A program made the position numbers and the translations under genes. 6,821 nt of DNA from an uncultured Oscillospiraceae bacterium (GTDB taxonomy: Bacteria > Bacillota > Clostridia > Oscillospirales > Ruminococcaceae): assembly GCA_958403605.1 (NCBI GenBank), contig CATXYA010000090.1, positions 1 to 6,821 of the forward strand. Direction: 5' to 3'. The notes under the pieces are model-generated. The model made no database searches, was not told the origin of the DNA, and saw only the letters and a list, made by a program, of their open reading frames with translations. Below, piece by piece: positions 4,247-6,821 of this stretch (its first letter is position 1; every line of letters begins with the position of its first letter).

Positions 4247-5524
4247 TTATTCGTACCGCAGGGCCTCGATGGGGTCCATTTTGGCGGCTTTATTGGCCGG
4301 GTAGTAGCCGAAGAACACGCCGATGGCCGCGCTGAAGGTGACGGCGATGGCGATGGCCCGGGCGCTGGGCGAGGCCGCATAGCCCAGCAGCTGCGCGCCG
4401 CCGGTGCCCAAAGCGGTGCCCAGCAGGATGCCGATGACGCCGCCGATGAGGCAGATGACGATGCTTTCCACGATGAACTGCACGCGGATGGAGCCGTTGG
4501 TGGCGCCCAGGGCCTTGCGGGTGCCGATCTCGCGCGTGCGCTCGGTGATGGAGACGAGCATGATGTTCATGACGCCGATGCCGCCCACCAACAGGCTGAT
4601 GCCCGCGATGACGCTGATGGCCAGGCTGATGGTGCCCATCATTTCCTGCATGGCTTCCATCAGGCTTTGCAGGCTGGAGGCCGTGGCCGTCCAGGAATCG
4701 TTGCGGGTGTAATAGCTGGCGAAGAAATCCTGCACCTGGGTGAGAAAGACGCTGGTGTCCACGTCTGCCGCGCCCACGACGGTGAAGGAGGAATAGCCCT
4801 CCGCCTGATGGCCCATGGCCTTGGCGGTAGTGATGGGCAGATACAGGTCGGTGGTGGGCACGTCGGAGGTGGAGAACATGGACATGCCGTTGTCCTCGTA
4901 CGGATAGACGCCCACGATGTACAGCGTGTGCACCTTATTGCCCACGGTGAGCTGGAAGCTTTTGCCGATGGGGTCCTGCCCGGGGAAGAGCGTCTCGCAG
5001 AATTTATCGCTGACCACGGCTACCTTGCGGGCGCTGTCCTCATCCTCCTGGGTGAAGAAACGGCCGTGGACGATGTCCAGGTCCTGCGCCTTCTGATACT
5101 CGGTGTTGACGCCCGTGGCGTTGACCGGGGCTTCCTTGCCGTCCACGTTGATGGTGTAGCTGCCGCTGCCCAAGGTCTCCGTGAGGCTGATGGCAAACAC
5201 CTCGTCCGGGTAGGCCTTGCGGAAATCCTCCAGCATGGAGGGGGTGAAGAGGTCTTCCTCGGCGTAGCTTTTGGGACGGAACATGCGGGTCATGCCGCCC
5301 TCGGTGACGTCGGAATCGCTTTTCTGCGACAGGCTGACGTTGATGTTGGTGGCGCCCATGCTCTGCATGCTGGAGGTGACGGAGCTTGTCATGCTGTCAC
5401 CCACCGTCATGATGCCGATGACGGAGCCGATGCCGATGATGATGCCCAGCATGGTGAGCAGTGCGCGCATTTTATTGGCCCACAGGCCCGACAGGGCCAG
5501 GGAGATATTTTCAAATAACAGCAT
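4247..5524 (-). CDS. MacB/FtsX-type ABC transporter permease
   Basis: A 425-residue inner-membrane subunit with the MacB layout and no fused ATPase. TM1 lies at about 21-42 after the N-terminal amphipathic segment. A large extracytoplasmic MacB_PCD domain spans about 43-295. Three further helices lie near 297-322, 347-372 and 389-409. The coupling segment SITERTREIGTRKALGAT (325-342) and the C-terminus YPANKAAKMDPIEALRYE are family hallmarks. Type VII (MacB-like) ABC systems work by mechanotransmission, driving substrate from the periplasmic or outer face with the adaptor protein rather than moving it through the membrane channel. The ATG at 5524 lies 14 bases inside the ATPase gene end, preceded by GGGGGGAGGG, so translation is coupled. 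Order and split domains resemble B. subtilis YknZ. No convincing terminator follows; the hairpin-rich element begins within 50 bases. The substrate is unknown. Confidence 0.95.
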   Translation of the reverse strand: MLLFENISLALSGLWANKMRALLTMLGIIIGIGSVIGIMTVGDSMTSSVTSSMQSMGATNINVSLSQKSDSDVTEGGMTRMFRPKSYAEEDLFTPSMLEDFRKAYPDEVFAISLTETLGSGSYTINVDGKEAPVNATGVNTEYQKAQDLDIVHGRFFTQEDEDSARKVAVVSDKFCETLFPGQDPIGKSFQLTVGNKVHTLYIVGVYPYEDNGMSMFSTSDVPTTDLYLPITTAKAMGHQAEGYSSFTVVGAADVDTSVFLTQVQDFFASYYTRNDSWTATASSLQSLMEAMQEMMGTISLAISVIAGISLLVGGIGVMNIMLVSITERTREIGTRKALGATNGSIRVQFIVESIVICLIGGVIGILLGTALGTGGAQLLGYAASPSARAIAIAVTFSAAIGVFFGYYPANKAAKMDPIEALRYE

Positions 5525-6236
5525 GGCGCTGCCCTCCCCCCTGGCGCTCGCCCGTGATGAGGCCGTCCTGCAGTGTGAGGATGCGCTGGCACTCGCTGGC
5601 CAATGTGTTGGAGTGCGTGATGAGCACGATGGTCTTGCCCTGCTCGTCGTGCAGGCGGTGGAAGATATCCATCACCAAGCGGCCCGTTTTGGAATCCAGC
5701 GCGCCCGTGGGCTCGTCGGCCAGGATGATGGCCGGGTCGTTGGCCATGGCGCGGGCGATGGCCACGCGCTGCTTTTGGCCGCCGGACAGCTCGCTGGGCT
5801 GATGGGACATGCGGTCGCCCATGCCCACCAGCTCCAGCAGCTCCTTGGCGCGGTTGGTGCGCTGAGAGCCGGGGACGCCGTTGTACATCATGGGCAGCTC
5901 CACGTTTTTCAGCGCGGAGGTGCGGGCCACCAGGTTGAAGGTTTGGAACACGAAGCCGATCTTTTGGCAGCGGATGCGGGACAGGTCCTTGTCGTTCAGG
6001 GCCTCGATGTTGCTGCCGTCCAGGGAATAGGTGCCCTCGGTGGGGCGGTCCAGCGCGCCGATGATGTTCATCATCGTGGATTTGCCGGAGCCGGATTCGC
6101 CCACGATGGCGATGAAATCGCCGGCGCGGACGTCCAGGTCGATGCCGTGGAGGATCTCCAGTTGATTGGGAGTGCCCACGTAATAGCGTTTGTAGATGCC
6201 CTCCATGTGGATGAGGGACGTTTCCTGCGGGGCCAT
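5511..6236 (-). CDS. ABC transporter ATP-binding protein (MacB/LolD/YknY type)
   Basis: A 241-residue cytoplasmic ATPase with every motif intact. Walker A is GESGSGKST (46-54). The Q-loop glutamine is 98 in GFVFQTFNL. The signature is LSGGQ (150-154). Walker B is IILADEP (170-176), with catalytic Glu175. The switch histidine is His208 in LITHS. The sequence follows the MacB/LolD/YknY export subfamily. The start at 6236 sits 3 bases after the adaptor stop with AGGGGGG just upstream; Met11 is an alternative nearer the usual family start but has no RBS. The C-terminal tail (GERQGGGQRHAVI) is polar and overlaps the permease start. It would power the permease encoded next. Confidence 0.96.
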   Translation of the reverse strand: MAPQETSLIHMEGIYKRYYVGTPNQLEILHGIDLDVRAGDFIAIVGESGSGKSTMMNIIGALDRPTEGTYSLDGSNIEALNDKDLSRIRCQKIGFVFQTFNLVARTSALKNVELPMMYNGVPGSQRTNRAKELLELVGMGDRMSHQPSELSGGQKQRVAIARAMANDPAIILADEPTGALDSKTGRLVMDIFHRLHDEQGKTIVLITHSNTLASECQRILTLQDGLITGERQGGGQRHAVI

Positions 6237-6239
6237 GGC

Positions 6240-6821
6240 TCAGCCCCCCTGCGGGCCGCCGCCCGTGGGCTCGGCCATGGCCATGCCGCCGCCGGAGGGT
6301 TCGGCCATGACGACCTGGCCGCCGCCCATCATGGCGGCGAAGGGATCGTCCGTGCCGCCGGAGGAGCCGATGGGCACGCGCACCTCCATGCCGTCGGCGA
6401 GGGCCGGGCCGGAGATCTCGACGTAATAATCGGTCTCCAGACCCTTGGTGACGGGCACGGCCTTCCAATCGTCGCCGTCCTTGACGTAGATGACGTCATT
6501 GCCGTCCTCATCCTGCTCGACGGCGTCATAGGGCACGCTGTACACCTCGCCCGCCTGGGAGAGGATGATCTCGGCCTTGGCGGACAGGCCCACCAGCAGA
6601 CCGCTGTCGGCGTCATCCACGGTGATCTCGGCGCCGAAGCCGGAGGAGGACTGCGTGTTGGAGGCCGTGAGGGACAGCTGGCTGACGGTGCCGGAGATCT
6701 CGGCGTCGCCGGTGGCGTCGCTCTTGATGATGGCCTTTTGGCCCACGCTGCACTTTTTGATGTCGTCCTCGTAGATAGTGCCGGCCCCCTTCAGGGAGTC
6801 GGTGTCCTGGATGGTGGCGCT
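6240..6821 (-). CDS. HlyD/MacA-type membrane fusion (adaptor) protein, C-terminal part
   Basis: The frame is open to the window edge and gives 193 residues to a TGA at 6240; the N-terminus, with the expected membrane anchor and hairpin, lies outside. The visible part reads SVGQKAIIKSD, then GTVSQLSLTAS, SGLLVGLSAKAEIIL, VYSVPYDAV and LETDYYVEISGPALADGMEV. This is the beta-barrel and membrane-proximal region of RND/HlyD-family adaptors such as MacA and YknX. The last 35 or so residues are a low-complexity Gly/Met/Pro tail with two copies of a MAEP(S/T)GGG motif. It is first in the operon, 3 bases before the ATPase. It would bridge the permease and outer structures and stimulate the ATPase. The apparent ATG-like start near 6746 is internal, since the coding similarity continues upstream of it. 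Confidence 0.9.
   Translation of the reverse strand, partial: SATIQDTDSLKGAGTIYEDDIKKCSVGQKAIIKSDATGDAEISGTVSQLSLTASNTQSSSGFGAEITVDDADSGLLVGLSAKAEIILSQAGEVYSVPYDAVEQDEDGNDVIYVKDGDDWKAVPVTKGLETDYYVEISGPALADGMEVRVPIGSSGGTDDPFAAMMGGGQVVMAEPSGGGMAMAEPTGGGPQGG

Noticed and set aside
3766..4380. 204-codon open frame on the minus strand across the repeat element
   Set aside because: It runs through the inverted repeats and into the permease in the wrong frame, and has low-complexity Pro/Ser ends. It is best explained as a spurious frame of a repeat.
3923..5518. 531-codon open frame on the plus strand
   Set aside because: It lies opposite the permease gene, is rich in Gly/Ala/His/Asp as expected of an antisense frame in GC-rich DNA, starts inside the repeat element and has no RBS or recognisable domain.
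5407..6468. 353-codon open frame on the minus strand
   Set aside because: It is another frame of the ABC ATPase and permease, made almost wholly of Arg, Gly, His and Pro. The true frame holds all ATPase motifs.

Overview
The window looks like a chromosomal segment from a GC-rich Clostridia-type Firmicute, plausibly an Oscillospiraceae-like gut anaerobe. The evidence is strong AAGGAGG-type ribosome binding sites, a TTG start on a small HTH gene, Firmicute-style families (HxlR, lipobox barnase/barstar, S9 peptidase, YknXYZ-type efflux) and roughly 70% G+C in the larger genes. The lineage is an inference from style, not from a marker gene.

Positions 1-1097: the window opens inside the C-terminus of an HxlR-family winged-helix regulator. 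It is followed by a two-gene operon: a barnase-type ribonuclease made as a predicted lipoprotein (247-795) and its barstar-type inhibitor (792-1061). The two overlap by ATGA, and the operon closes with a GCAA-tetraloop hairpin terminator. All catalytic residues of barnase and most of the barnase-contacting residues of barstar can be matched by eye, so this is an apparently intact toxin/immunity pair with a surface-tethered toxin.

Positions 1098-1422: a small, lower-GC, stand-alone Cro/CI-type HTH gene starts with TTG. It is surrounded by several inverted repeats that could be operators and ends in a UUCG-tetraloop terminator.

Positions 1423-3581: a monocistronic cytoplasmic S9 (prolyl oligopeptidase/acylaminoacyl-peptidase-like) serine peptidase. 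It has a good extended -10 promoter, a clear RBS, an intact Ser/Asp/His triad and a textbook terminator.

Positions 3582-4246: a 665-base non-coding stretch between convergent transcription units. It is packed with hairpins and nested inverted repeats. The outermost inverted ends lie at 3651 and 4231; an inner, nearly perfect 33-base inverted repeat lies at 3804-3836 and 4167-4199. It resembles a non-autonomous, MITE-like intergenic element. This is the most unexplained part of the window.

Positions 4247-6821 (minus strand): a MacAB/YknXYZ-type tripartite export operon in the order membrane fusion protein (partial), ABC ATPase, MacB-type permease. The genes are separated by 3 bases or overlap by 14 bases, which indicates translational coupling. 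Such pumps commonly expel peptides, antibiotics or toxins; the substrate cannot be read from the sequence.
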